Of a stretch of DNA of 64,000 nt, positions 15,374 to 23,217 are shown piece after piece (positions within the stretch are counted from its first letter, which is position 1; each line of letters starts with the position of its first letter). The notes beneath the pieces are model-generated. The model saw only the letters and a program-made list of their open reading frames with translations, did not search any database and had not been told where the DNA came from. The stretch covers positions 868,001-932,000 of the forward strand of contig NZ_VFQC01000001.1 of assembly GCF_006717075.1 (NCBI RefSeq), given 5' to 3'. Position numbers and translations under genes: made by a program. This DNA is from Haloactinospora alba. GTDB taxonomy: Bacteria; Actinomycetota; Actinomycetes; Streptosporangiales; Streptosporangiaceae.

Positions 15374-16570
15374 GTGACCACAACATGGGTCCCCGGAGCC
15401 GACGACTCCGGCTACGGTGCGGACAACCTGCCCTACGGGGTCTTCCGCCGGCCCGGCGCCGAACCGCGGGTCGGCGTGCGCGTGGGGGACTACGTGCTCG
15501 ACCTGGCAGCGCTCCTGGGGGAACCGGAGTTCCACGAGGCCACGCTGAACCCCTTCATGGCCCGTGGCGCCGCCGCGTGGCGGGCGACCCGGGCCAAGAT
15601 CAGCGGAACGCTCACCCACGCGGATGGCCGCGCCCGCGCGGAGCCGCACCTGATCCCCCTGGCGGAGGTGGAGATGCTTCCGCCGTTCGCCGTGGCCGAC
15701 TACGTGGACTTCTACTGCTCCCTGGAACACGCCTCCAACGTCGGTCGGATCTTCCGCCCGGACGAGGAGCCGCTCAAACCCAACTGGCGCCACCTCCCGG
15801 TGGGCTACCACGGGCGTTCCGGGACCGTCGTCCCCTCGGGAACCGGCATCGTGCGTCCGCGGGGGCAGGTGAAACCACCGGACGCGGACGCCCCGGTGTT
15901 CTCCGCCAGCAACCGGCTGGACATCGAAGCCGAGCTGGGGTTCGTCGTGGGAACGCCGAGCCCGTTGGGGGAGCCGGTCTCCCCGGCGAGCTTCTCCGAG
16001 CACGTGTTCGGCGTGGTGCTCGTGAACGACTGGAGCGCGCGCGACGTGCAGGCGTGGGAGTACGTCCCGCTCGGCCCCTTCCTGGGGAAGTCGTTCGCGA
16101 CCTCCGTCTCGCCGTGGGTGGTGCCGCTGGACGCGCTGGGCGCGGCCCGGTTCCCCGGCCGGGAGCAGGACCCCGAACCGCTGCCGCACCTGCGCCGCAG
16201 GGCCGACTGGGGACTGGACCTGCGCCTCGACGTGCGGTTGAACGGGGAGACCGTGGCACGTCCTCCCTACGACCGGATGTACTGGACCCCCGACCAGATG
16301 CTCGCCCATCTCACGAGCAACGGTTCCTCGCTTCGTACGGGTGACCTCTACGCCTCCGGAACCATCTCGGGCTCCGGCCCCGCGGAGCAGGGATCGCTGC
16401 TCGAGCTGACGTGGGGCGGCTCCGAACCGTTGACGCTGGCGGACGGGTCCACGCGTACGTTCCTGCACGACGGCGACACGGTCGCCATAATAGCCGAGGC
16501 CGACGGGATGGGAGGCGGCGGGATCGCCCTCGGTGAGGTCACCGGAACGGTACTGCCCGCTCCCCGTTGA
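15374..16570 (+). CDS. fahA: Fumarylacetoacetase
   Basis: 398 residues. Hydrolyses fumarylacetoacetate to fumarate and acetoacetate, the last step of homogentisate breakdown. The classical signatures are present: DYVDFYCSLEHASNVGRIFR, PNWRHLPVGYHGRSGTVVPSG with the catalytic His, the metal ligands in IEAELGFVVG, and NDWSARDVQAWEYVPLGPF, GKSF. Length is near the 415-420 of eukaryotic FAH. The start is GTG 15374 with an excellent AAGGGAGG ribosome site. It ends the cluster; a 15-bp hairpin follows 17 nt downstream. Confidence 0.93.
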   Translation: MTTTWVPGADDSGYGADNLPYGVFRRPGAEPRVGVRVGDYVLDLAALLGEPEFHEATLNPFMARGAAAWRATRAKISGTLTHADGRARAEPHLIPLAEVEMLPPFAVADYVDFYCSLEHASNVGRIFRPDEEPLKPNWRHLPVGYHGRSGTVVPSGTGIVRPRGQVKPPDADAPVFSASNRLDIEAELGFVVGTPSPLGEPVSPASFSEHVFGVVLVNDWSARDVQAWEYVPLGPFLGKSFATSVSPWVVPLDALGAARFPGREQDPEPLPHLRRRADWGLDLRLDVRLNGETVARPPYDRMYWTPDQMLAHLTSNGSSLRTGDLYASGTISGSGPAEQGSLLELTWGGSEPLTLADGSTRTFLHDGDTVAIIAEADGMGGGGIALGEVTGTVLPAPR

Positions 16571-16938
16571 GAGGGCGGGCGCCGCGGGCGGGCCGGGGCA
16601 CCGTCGCGCGTCCTTCGGGACGGGTGCCCCGGCCCGCGTCCTCACCGTCCGCGGATGCCGGTGCGAACGCGCGGTCAGCGCCGTGGCGGGGCTCCCCCTA
16701 CGGTCCCACTGTGTTACCCGTTGTCCCTGTATGAACACATACTGCTTTTCCGTGGTGGGGTGCGACCGCGTCCGGGACGCGAACGGACGGTTACGTCCCG
16801 GCGTCCGGGAACGCGGAACGCCGGGACGTGGGAGTTCCCGGCTGGTGCATCCTCCACTCGCCCCGCGGCAACCCGGCGGTAACCGCGACCGCCGAGTCTG
16901 CCGGAGGCAGTGAAACGTGTCCCGACCGAGGGAGTGCC
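16571..16938. other. Intergenic region: cluster terminator and GDPD promoter
   Basis: 368 bases. The first 70 hold the terminator described separately. A less GC-rich stretch at 16708-16760 (with GTTACCC..GTCCC-like direct words) is a candidate promoter for the phosphodiesterase; a Pho-type control would be expected for this enzyme, but the words do not form a clear PhoP box. No small gene seen. Confidence 0.4.
16588..16637 (+). terminator. Terminator of the homogentisate cluster
   Basis: A perfect 15-bp GC-rich stem (16588-16602 with 16623-16637) and a 20-nt loop stand 17 nt after the fumarylacetoacetase stop. Confidence 0.82.
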
Positions 16939-17832
16939 ATGTTCCGACGGTTCGGAGCTGTAGTGGCCGTGGTGGCCGGCCTCGCCGTGGGCGGTACGGG
17001 AACCGCCGCCGGCGCGGTGGCCCAGAACGGCCCGCCCGACGCCCCTGTCACCGACATCGCGCACCGGGGAGCCTCCGCCTACGCCCCCGAGAACACGCTC
17101 GCCGCCGTGGACGCGGCGGCCCAGCACGACGCCACCACCGTGGAGGTCGACGTGCAGCGCAGTAAGGACGGCGAGCTCGTCCTCATGCACGACACCACGC
17201 TGGAACGCACCACCGACGCCGAGGAGGTCTTCCCCGGCGAGGACTCCTACGAGGTCGACCGGTTCACCCTGGAGGAGCTCAGGGAGCTGGACGCCGGCTC
17301 CTGGTTCGGCCCCCGGTTCGCGGGAGAGCCGGTTCCCACCCTGCAGGAGGCGCTGGACCGGCTCCGCGCGCACGATCTCAACCTCCTGCTGGAGATCAAA
17401 TCGCCCGGCCGCCACCCCGGGATCGAGTCCGACATCGCTCGCGAGTTCACCCGCAACCCGGAGTGGCTGGCCCCCACACGTCCCGGCGGGCACCAGCGCC
17501 TCGTGATCCAGAGCTTTGAATGGGACTCCGTACGCAGCTCACACGACAGGCTCCCGATGGTCCCCCACGGCCTTCTCGGAACCGTGCCGGAGGCGGAGCT
17601 CGACGAGTACGCGCAGTGGGCCGACATGGTCAACCCGAACCACGAGTCCGTGGACGCCGACTACGTCGACTCCGTGCACGACGCGGGGATGGGGATGTTC
17701 GTCTACACCGTCAACGACGCCGCGGACATGCGTTCCGCCCTCGACAAGGGGGTCGACGGCCTGATCTCCGACTACCCGGACGTCGCCCGGGAGGTCATCG
17801 CCGAGGAGACGGGCGCCCGACCGCGCCCCTGA
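16939..17832 (+). CDS. glpQ: Secreted glycerophosphodiester phosphodiesterase
   Basis: 297 residues. Cleaves glycerophosphodiesters to sn-glycerol-3-phosphate and an alcohol outside the cell. A signal peptide (VVAVVAGLAVGGTGTAAGA) is followed by the GDPD TIM barrel: HRGASAYAPENTLAA, VEVDVQRSKDGELVLMHDTT with the metal and catalytic residues (E, D, H), LLLEIKSPGR, and, near the end, VYTVND and GLISDYPD. Start ATG 16939 with GAGGGAG. It converges on the hexosaminidase gene with a 20-bp gap; the only strong hairpin is inside that gene's 3' end. Confidence 0.92.
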   Translation: MFRRFGAVVAVVAGLAVGGTGTAAGAVAQNGPPDAPVTDIAHRGASAYAPENTLAAVDAAAQHDATTVEVDVQRSKDGELVLMHDTTLERTTDAEEVFPGEDSYEVDRFTLEELRELDAGSWFGPRFAGEPVPTLQEALDRLRAHDLNLLLEIKSPGRHPGIESDIAREFTRNPEWLAPTRPGGHQRLVIQSFEWDSVRSSHDRLPMVPHGLLGTVPEAELDEYAQWADMVNPNHESVDADYVDSVHDAGMGMFVYTVNDAADMRSALDKGVDGLISDYPDVAREVIAEETGARPRP

Positions 17833-17852
17833 ACGGCCGGGCGCGACCGCGC

Positions 17853-19445
17853 TCACCCGAGTGCCGGACGCTGCTGCCAGGGGTGGGGGCCGGCCAACGG
17901 CCGGTACTCCACCCCGGCGGCGTCCAGGCGGGCGAGGTGCCGCTCCAACCGGGGCAGGAACTCCGCGTAGGCACGCTCACCCGCCGACCACACGACCTCG
18001 GAGAACGCCGACAGCCGCGGGAAGGTCATGTAGTCGACCGAGCGCGGGGTGTCCATGTGCTCGGTCCACACGTTGACCTGGGCGCCACGCACGCGCTCCC
18101 CGCCGGCGGAGGCGAGCTCCGGCGGGATCGGTTCCGCGGTGTACACGTCGGCGAGGGTCAGGACGGGGCCGACCGACACGGGCTCTTCGGGGGAGTCGGA
18201 CTGGCGGTAGTCCAGGTAGTTCGTGCCCGTCGGGCACATCACCACGTCGTGGCCCGCCCGGGCCGCCGCTATCCCGCCCTGGGTCCCGCGCCAGGACGCC
18301 ACGGTGGCGCCTTCCGGCAGTCCTCCCTCCAGGATCTCGTCCCACCCCAGCAGGCGGCGACCGTGCTCGGCGAAGTACTCGGCGAACTGGCGGATGAACC
18401 AGCTCTGCAGCTCGTCCTCGTCAGCGAGCCCCTCCTCGCGGATCCTCTGCTGCGCCGTCGCGCTGGCCCGCCACTGCCGTTTGGGGCACTCGTCCCCGCC
18501 GACGCAGATGTAGGTGCTGGGGAACAGCTCCATGACCTCGTCGAAGACGGCGCGGTAGAACTCCAGGGTGGTGTCGGAGACGTTGAGCACCCTGTCGATG
18601 ATGCCCCACTCGCAACCGACCTCGACGGGGTCGCCCTCCCCGAGGTACGGGTAGGCGGCGATCGCGGCCTGTGAGTGCCCGGGGACGTCGATCTCCGGTA
18701 CCACGGTGATGTGCCGGGCCGCGGCGTAGGACACGATCTCGCGGATGTCCTCCTGGGTGTAGTAGCCACCGTGCGGCCGACCGTCGAACGCGGGAGGGCG
18801 GGTGGGTCCCACCTGGCTCTCGCGCCGCCAGGCCCCCACCTCGGTGAGCTTCGGGTAGCGCTTGATCTCCACACGCCAGCCCTGGTCGTCGGTGAGGTGC
18901 AGGTGCAGCACGTTGAGTTTGTGCATGGCCAGCAGGTCGATGAATCGCAGCACCTCGTGTTTGGGCATGAAGTGCCGTGCGACGTCGAGCATGCACCCGC
19001 GCCAGCCGAAACGCGGCTGGTCGGTGATCCGGGTGCTCGGAAGTTCCCACGTGGTGCTGTGCGAGGGGGCGCTCCGGTGGACGTCGTAGGGCAGTAGCTG
19101 GAGGAGCGTCTGGGCGCCGTAGAACACGCCGGCGGCGTCGCTCGCGGTGACGGTCACGCCGTCGGGGCCGCTGACCAGTTGGTAGCCCTCCGGCGCCACG
19201 CCGCTCTCGTGGTCGAGGCGCAGCAGGATCGATGCCGTGTCCGGTCCGTCGTCGTCACTGGGAGGGGGGAACGGGAAACCGGTGGCCGCGCCCAGGCGGG
19301 TGCGAAGCCACGCGGCGACGTGCTCCGCTCCCGGGGAGGCACCGATCCGGGTGGCGGCGCTCAGGACGCAGCTCCGTTGCGGATCGGTCGACAGCTCACC
19401 GGGTCGGGGGACGAGCGACTGCTCTGGGGCGGATGCTGCGGGCAT
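17853..19445 (-). CDS. Beta-N-acetylhexosaminidase (GH20)
   Basis: 530 residues. Releases terminal GlcNAc (or GalNAc) from chitin oligomers and glycans by substrate-assisted catalysis. The GH20b domain (residues 10-150) precedes the barrel, which begins FGWRGCMLDVARHFMPK. The family signature KLNVLHLHLTDDQGWR and the catalytic pair in YICVGGDECPK are intact, as are the substrate-binding tryptophans (ASWRGTQ, VNVWTEHMD). No signal peptide is visible, so it may work on imported chito-oligosaccharides. I start it at ATG 19445 with GGAAAG in front; a TTG four codons earlier would lie within the DasR-type operator. Regulation by DasR is likely. Confidence 0.92.
   Translation of the reverse strand: MPAASAPEQSLVPRPGELSTDPQRSCVLSAATRIGASPGAEHVAAWLRTRLGAATGFPFPPPSDDDGPDTASILLRLDHESGVAPEGYQLVSGPDGVTVTASDAAGVFYGAQTLLQLLPYDVHRSAPSHSTTWELPSTRITDQPRFGWRGCMLDVARHFMPKHEVLRFIDLLAMHKLNVLHLHLTDDQGWRVEIKRYPKLTEVGAWRRESQVGPTRPPAFDGRPHGGYYTQEDIREIVSYAAARHITVVPEIDVPGHSQAAIAAYPYLGEGDPVEVGCEWGIIDRVLNVSDTTLEFYRAVFDEVMELFPSTYICVGGDECPKRQWRASATAQQRIREEGLADEDELQSWFIRQFAEYFAEHGRRLLGWDEILEGGLPEGATVASWRGTQGGIAAARAGHDVVMCPTGTNYLDYRQSDSPEEPVSVGPVLTLADVYTAEPIPPELASAGGERVRGAQVNVWTEHMDTPRSVDYMTFPRLSAFSEVVWSAGERAYAEFLPRLERHLARLDAAGVEYRPLAGPHPWQQRPALG
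17881..17915. terminator. Hairpin at the 3' end of the hexosaminidase gene, facing the GDPD gene
   Basis: GGGTGG and CCACCC bracket an inner GGCCGG..CCGG stem (17881-17915), inside the last codons of the minus-strand gene and about 50 nt past the stop of the plus-strand GDPD gene. With a gap of 20 bp between the genes, it could serve as the terminator of the GDPD transcript. Confidence 0.45.
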
Positions 19446-19459
19446 GGGGCTTTCCAATC

Positions 19460-19472
19460 CGGTCTAGACCAG
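19460..19472. promoter_or_regulatory. DasR-responsive element (dre)
   Basis: CGGTCTAGACCAG contains the perfect 10-bp palindrome GGTCTAGACC of the GntR/HutC regulator DasR (consensus ACTGGTCTAGACCACT). It lies 15-27 nt upstream of the hexosaminidase start codon, where bound DasR would block transcription until glucosamine-6-phosphate releases it. The enzyme it precedes belongs to the classical DasR regulon of GlcNAc/chitin genes. Confidence 0.85.
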
Positions 19473-19597
19473 CTGTGGGGCCATCGTGCCACGCGGAGGC
19501 GGAAAAAGGTATGGGTGAGCCCTCGAACGGGGACGGGAAACACGCCCGGAAAGTCCGCCGTGTCCGTGCGCTCGGGCGGTCCGGCGCCTTCCGGGGC

Positions 19598-21451
19598 TCA
19601 GCGGATGGGTACCCGGACCGGGTCGGGCCGCGGATCGGTGGCCGGAGCCGTGACACTGGCGGGAAGCCACTCGTCGGAGAGCAGCAGGGCGATGGTGTAG
19701 AGGTTCCATATCTGGTTGGGCCGGGTGGGCGGGTCCTCGGTGAGGATCCGTTCGGCCTCGGAGCGATCCATGAGTCGGAACAGTTCCGGAGTGTCCAGAA
19801 CGCGTTCGCGCATCGGAGCGACGTACTCCGGGCCCAGCTTGCGCCGCCAGTCGAAACCGCCGACCGTAGTGCGGGCGCGCAGCGCCGGCCGCGAACGCCG
19901 GGCGATGCGGTGCAGCGGGTTGTACACCCGTCTGTGGTCGAAACGCCAGGGGCGGTCGGCGACCGGCATCCGCGCCAGCGGCGGGGCGAGCTGTGCTATG
20001 AGCTCGTGCACCACACCCTCCGACCAGCGCCACGTGGGAGACAGCGACATCGCCTCCCACCGCACCCGGTGGTCCAGGAACGGGTGGTACATGCAGTAGC
20101 CGATGAGCGTGGCGGTACGCGACCCGGGAAGCCAGCGGCCGCTGCGGAACTTGAGGAACAGGCGGTCCAGACCGAGCGGGAAGTCCGGTTCGCACATCGC
20201 GTGGAACTGCTGGAACAGCTCGTGCGCCCGCGCGTTGGCCTCCGGGGTCATCAGTGCCGACTGGGCGAGGGTGATCGTGCGCAACCGTTTGAGCAGGGAG
20301 TCGCGTCTGAGGTCCCGCTGGTCGTTGAGCCAACCGCCGCGCAGCGCCTCGCCGCCCGATCCGGAGAGCCGCGCCTCCAACAGGAAGGAGGGAGGCGAGA
20401 TCACCTGTTCGAACGCGGAGTTCATCCCCTCCGTCATCCTGATCAGGCGGAGCGTGCGCGGGAAGGGGTGCTCGACCAGGACCGAGTCAGAGCCGTCCCG
20501 CTGCGGCTCGGTCACACGGTGGTCCTCGACCCCCAGCTCGGCGCAGATGCGGCGGGCCAGCACGACGTCCGGATGGTCGGCGAATCCCCGTGTGGTGGCG
20601 CGGAACGGGATACCTGCCGCGTGCAGCGTCGCGGCCACGAGCCGGCTGTCCCTGCCACCGGTCAACGAAAGGGAGATGCCCTCGGAGTGTTCGCGTACCG
20701 GATCCACCGATGCGAGGAGGGCGTCGGCCAGCCGCTCCACCTGCCTCCTGCGCTGCCGTGGTGTGACGGGCGCCGGGGCGGGCTGGGGGAGCTCCCGGCG
20801 GAGCACTGCGGCGTGTCCGTCGCGGATCCGCAGGGTGGCCAGCTCGGGGAGGGTGCTCAGCCCTGCGAACGGGGTGTCGTCACTCATGTAGTACCCCTGC
20901 CGGACGAGCATGTGCATCGGGGCGATGTCGTACTCGGGGGTGGGGGGAAGGGGGGCTCCCTCCCCCTCCTCCGCTGCCCTGGCGGTGAGGTGGGTGAGAA
21001 CCGCCCGGTTCCCGACGACGTGCAGTCCGGCGCGTTGGCAGTGGTACACGGGGTCGGTGCGCGTGATCGAGGTAACGGCGTCGATCCCTCCGGGTACGGC
21101 GCGGAACACTCCGAAGGAGCCGGCCGTCGCGTCGACGGTCGCCCCCAGGTCGGTAGCGGTGCAAAGCCGTTGGAGGTCGCGGGCGTCGGCCAGGTAGCCG
21201 GGGTAGCCGAGCGCACCGGAGTCCCCGCCGTGGCCGACAGGAACCAGGGGGTCGGGCAGCCACGAGTGGTCGGGTTCGTTGGTCCAGGCCAGCAGGGCGA
21301 CGTTGTCGTTCGGCGCTGACCACGTCGTGTGGCGCAGGGAGCCCTCCGGGACGGGAAGCACGAGATCCGCCAACCGGCGAGCGCTCTCGAGCGTGTGCGG
21401 GGGGATCGGTGCCCGCGGGTCTGCCGTCGCGAGAGCGAGATAGAAGCGCAT
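19598..21451 (-). CDS. Asparagine-synthetase-like ATP pyrophosphatase without a glutaminase cysteine
   Basis: 617 residues. The C-terminal two thirds match the asparagine synthase / adenine-nucleotide hydrolase fold: the PP-loop reads SLSLTGGRDSRLVA (usual SGGxDS), followed by RATTRGFADHPDVVLA and FLLEARLSGSGGEALRGGW. The first 200 residues keep the outline of the Ntn-type domain but begin MRFYLALATAD, with no Cys at position 2, so ammonia from glutamine is not expected. Similar proteins adenylate a carboxylate to form an amide, lactam or macrolactam (beta-lactam synthetase, lasso-peptide cyclase). No precursor peptide or RiPP protease is beside it. ATG 21451 has GAGGAG upstream. The hexosaminidase gene follows on the same strand after 150 nt. 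Confidence 0.78.
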   Translation of the reverse strand: MRFYLALATADPRAPIPPHTLESARRLADLVLPVPEGSLRHTTWSAPNDNVALLAWTNEPDHSWLPDPLVPVGHGGDSGALGYPGYLADARDLQRLCTATDLGATVDATAGSFGVFRAVPGGIDAVTSITRTDPVYHCQRAGLHVVGNRAVLTHLTARAAEEGEGAPLPPTPEYDIAPMHMLVRQGYYMSDDTPFAGLSTLPELATLRIRDGHAAVLRRELPQPAPAPVTPRQRRRQVERLADALLASVDPVREHSEGISLSLTGGRDSRLVAATLHAAGIPFRATTRGFADHPDVVLARRICAELGVEDHRVTEPQRDGSDSVLVEHPFPRTLRLIRMTEGMNSAFEQVISPPSFLLEARLSGSGGEALRGGWLNDQRDLRRDSLLKRLRTITLAQSALMTPEANARAHELFQQFHAMCEPDFPLGLDRLFLKFRSGRWLPGSRTATLIGYCMYHPFLDHRVRWEAMSLSPTWRWSEGVVHELIAQLAPPLARMPVADRPWRFDHRRVYNPLHRIARRSRPALRARTTVGGFDWRRKLGPEYVAPMRERVLDTPELFRLMDRSEAERILTEDPPTRPNQIWNLYTIALLLSDEWLPASVTAPATDPRPDPVRVPIR

Positions 21452-21790
21452 CCGGATGCTCCTCGGTCATCGGCGCGGGAGTTGCCGTCGCCGTCCGGCG
21501 GTTTTCTCCCCAGGAGACTCCGGAACACCGCCGCGGCGCTACCGTACGGGCCGGCGTTCACCGGGTTGTCGCCGTATTTTCAGCTTCCGCACAGGAGGAC
21601 GGGCCGGGGCGCGGCCGTTACGGGCCGACGACGGGAGGATGCCGAGGCGGCGCGTGCCTGCGGCGCGGTGGCGCTGGTGGGGGCGCTGACCGGGGGCGGC
21701 TCCGGACAGGGTTGTCCAGAATCTGGTATTTTCCGGAATTTTTATGTTGGGTGCCAGTGATAACCGGCATGTTCGGGTTATCCGGTACAT
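21452..21790. other. Divergent intergenic region
   Basis: 339 bases between the asparagine-synthetase-like gene and a small coiled-coil gene. The stretch 21715-21790 is A/T-rich (TGGTATTTTCCGGAATTTTTATG) and should carry the promoter of the small gene. I looked for a short precursor-peptide ORF and found none convincing. Confidence 0.35.
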
Positions 21791-22117
21791 GTGTGGTTCG
21801 TTAGTCCTGACCGTGCGCGCGACGCCGAATACGCCAGCGGCGTCGCTGCCGAGCTTCGCCGCAAGGAGCGGGAAGCTCAGCGGCATGATGCCGAGATGCG
21901 CCGTCACGAGAACGACCACCACGCGATCGACCAGCGGGTGCGCCAGCTGGAGGAGGAACTGGCAGCACTGCGCCAGCGCCGCCTCGAGGTGTACGCGTTG
22001 TGGTGGAACAAGCGCGAGGACCGGGACCGGACCCGCCATCTCGCCCGCCGGCTGCGGCGCCGGCTGCGGCGTGCGCAGCGCCGCTGCGGTTTCGTCGGAG
22101 GACAGGCGGAAGCGTGA
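21791..22117 (+). CDS. Small basic coiled-coil protein
   Basis: 108 residues, not recognised. From residue 18 to 100 nearly everything is charged with heptad-like spacing (VAAELRRKEREAQRHDAEMR, VRQLEEELAALRQRRLEVYA), ending in a strongly basic RRLRRRLRRAQRRC segment. A helical coiled coil, perhaps binding nucleic acid or acidic surfaces, is expected. The start ATG 21791 has only a weak ribosome site and the first codons are less GC-rich than the rest, so the true start could be a little downstream. It lies 23 bp from the 3' end of the LysR gene on the other strand. Confidence 0.6.
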   Translation: MWFVSPDRARDAEYASGVAAELRRKEREAQRHDAEMRRHENDHHAIDQRVRQLEEELAALRQRRLEVYALWWNKREDRDRTRHLARRLRRRLRRAQRRCGFVGGQAEA

Positions 22118-22140
22118 GTGGTCGGGCCCGCCCGGCCGCT

Positions 22141-23088
22141 TCACACTCCGGTGTCCTCGTCCAACGCGGAGTCGAGGGTGGCTCGGATACCCGCCGCCGC
22201 GGTTTCCAGGGCCCGTAACGTCGCGTCGATGGCGGGGCGCCGCACGCTGGTGGCGCGGACGAGAGCGTAAACGTCGCGCGCCGGAGCGCTGGCCGGAAGC
22301 CGACGGAACGCCAGCCCCTCCCGTGCGGCCGCCAGCGCCAGCTCGGGGACCGCGGCGATACCGGTACCGCTGGCGACCAGACTGAGGATCGTACCGAACC
22401 CTTCGAACTCCCAGGCGGTGGCGGGCGAGCCCCCCACCTCGGCGAGGAGCCGGTTGGTCCCGTGCCGGGACGGCTCCCCGTGGGGAGTCGCGAGCCACAC
22501 CTCGTCCAACAGGTGGGACAGCTCCACCGGGCGCCGGGGGTCGGCCAGCGGGTGCTCCGCCGGAACCGCGAGCACCATGGGATCGTGCAGCAGACGGATG
22601 CTGCGGAGCTTACCGGCGGAGGTGCCCGGATCGCCTCCGGTCCAGTCGTCGACGAGAGCGATGTCGGCCTCCGCCGCGCTCACCGGACGCGCCCCGTTGC
22701 TCTCCATGGTCTGGCGTAGCACGAGCTGCATCTCCGGATGCTGGCGCAGCCGGTGCGCGAGCTCGGGAGCGAACGCCACGGCGGCTGTCGGGAACGCCGT
22801 GACCGTGACGCGTCCGGAGGGTGTGTCGGAGCGTTCCGCCAGCACGGACTCCGCGGCTTCGACCATCGCCAGGATCTGTTCGGCGTGCTCGGCGAGCAGC
22901 CGCCCCCCGTCGGTGAGCTCGGCGGTTCTGGCGGTGCGGTCCAGTAACGGCGCCCCTGCCTCACGCTCCAGGGCGGACAACTGCTGGGAGACCGCGGACG
23001 GGGTGTAACCGAGCGTCTGGGCGGTGGCCGCGATCGTCCCGCGGTCCGCGAACTCCTTGAGTATCTGGAGGCGCCACAAGTCGAGCAT
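22141..23088 (-). CDS. LysR-family transcriptional regulator
   Basis: 315 residues. The N-terminal helix-turn-helix (LDLWRLQILKEFADRGTIAA, TLGYTPSAVSQQLSALEREA) is typical of LysR; the C-terminal half is the periplasmic-binding-like effector domain (GRVTVTAFPTAAVAFAPEL, IALVDDW, SLVASGTGIAAVPELA). It is divergent from an aminotransferase gene with 130 bp between the starts, an arrangement in which LysR proteins usually control both themselves and the neighbour. The ligand is probably an amino acid or keto acid connected with that aminotransferase. Start ATG 23088. Confidence 0.88.
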   Translation of the reverse strand: MLDLWRLQILKEFADRGTIAATAQTLGYTPSAVSQQLSALEREAGAPLLDRTARTAELTDGGRLLAEHAEQILAMVEAAESVLAERSDTPSGRVTVTAFPTAAVAFAPELAHRLRQHPEMQLVLRQTMESNGARPVSAAEADIALVDDWTGGDPGTSAGKLRSIRLLHDPMVLAVPAEHPLADPRRPVELSHLLDEVWLATPHGEPSRHGTNRLLAEVGGSPATAWEFEGFGTILSLVASGTGIAAVPELALAAAREGLAFRRLPASAPARDVYALVRATSVRRPAIDATLRALETAAAGIRATLDSALDEDTGV

Positions 23089-23160
23089 AACTTTATCTTA
23101 CTCTAAGCATCGAAAAGATTCGCTTGTACTGATGGAAAGTGCGGGGCAGGGTGGCAACGA

Positions 23161-23179
23161 GGGGTGGCACAGCCACCCC
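23161..23179. promoter_or_regulatory. Inverted repeat before the aminotransferase gene
   Basis: GGGGTGGC ACA GCCACCCC, a perfect 8-3-8 inverted repeat, lies 39-57 nt before the aminotransferase start and on the LysR side of its promoter. It could be a LysR binding site or a leader hairpin. Confidence 0.4.
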
Positions 23180-23217
23180 GTTCGTCCTGACACCGAGTTG
23201 TGCGAGTTGATCTCTCC

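Noticed and set aside
16700-16760. PhoP box before the glycerophosphodiesterase gene
   Set aside because: The GTTACCC/GTCCC words do not form two proper 11-nt direct repeats.
21452-21790. Lasso-peptide or other RiPP precursor next to the asparagine-synthetase-like gene
   Set aside because: No short ORF with a ribosome site and a leader/core pattern is present on either strand.
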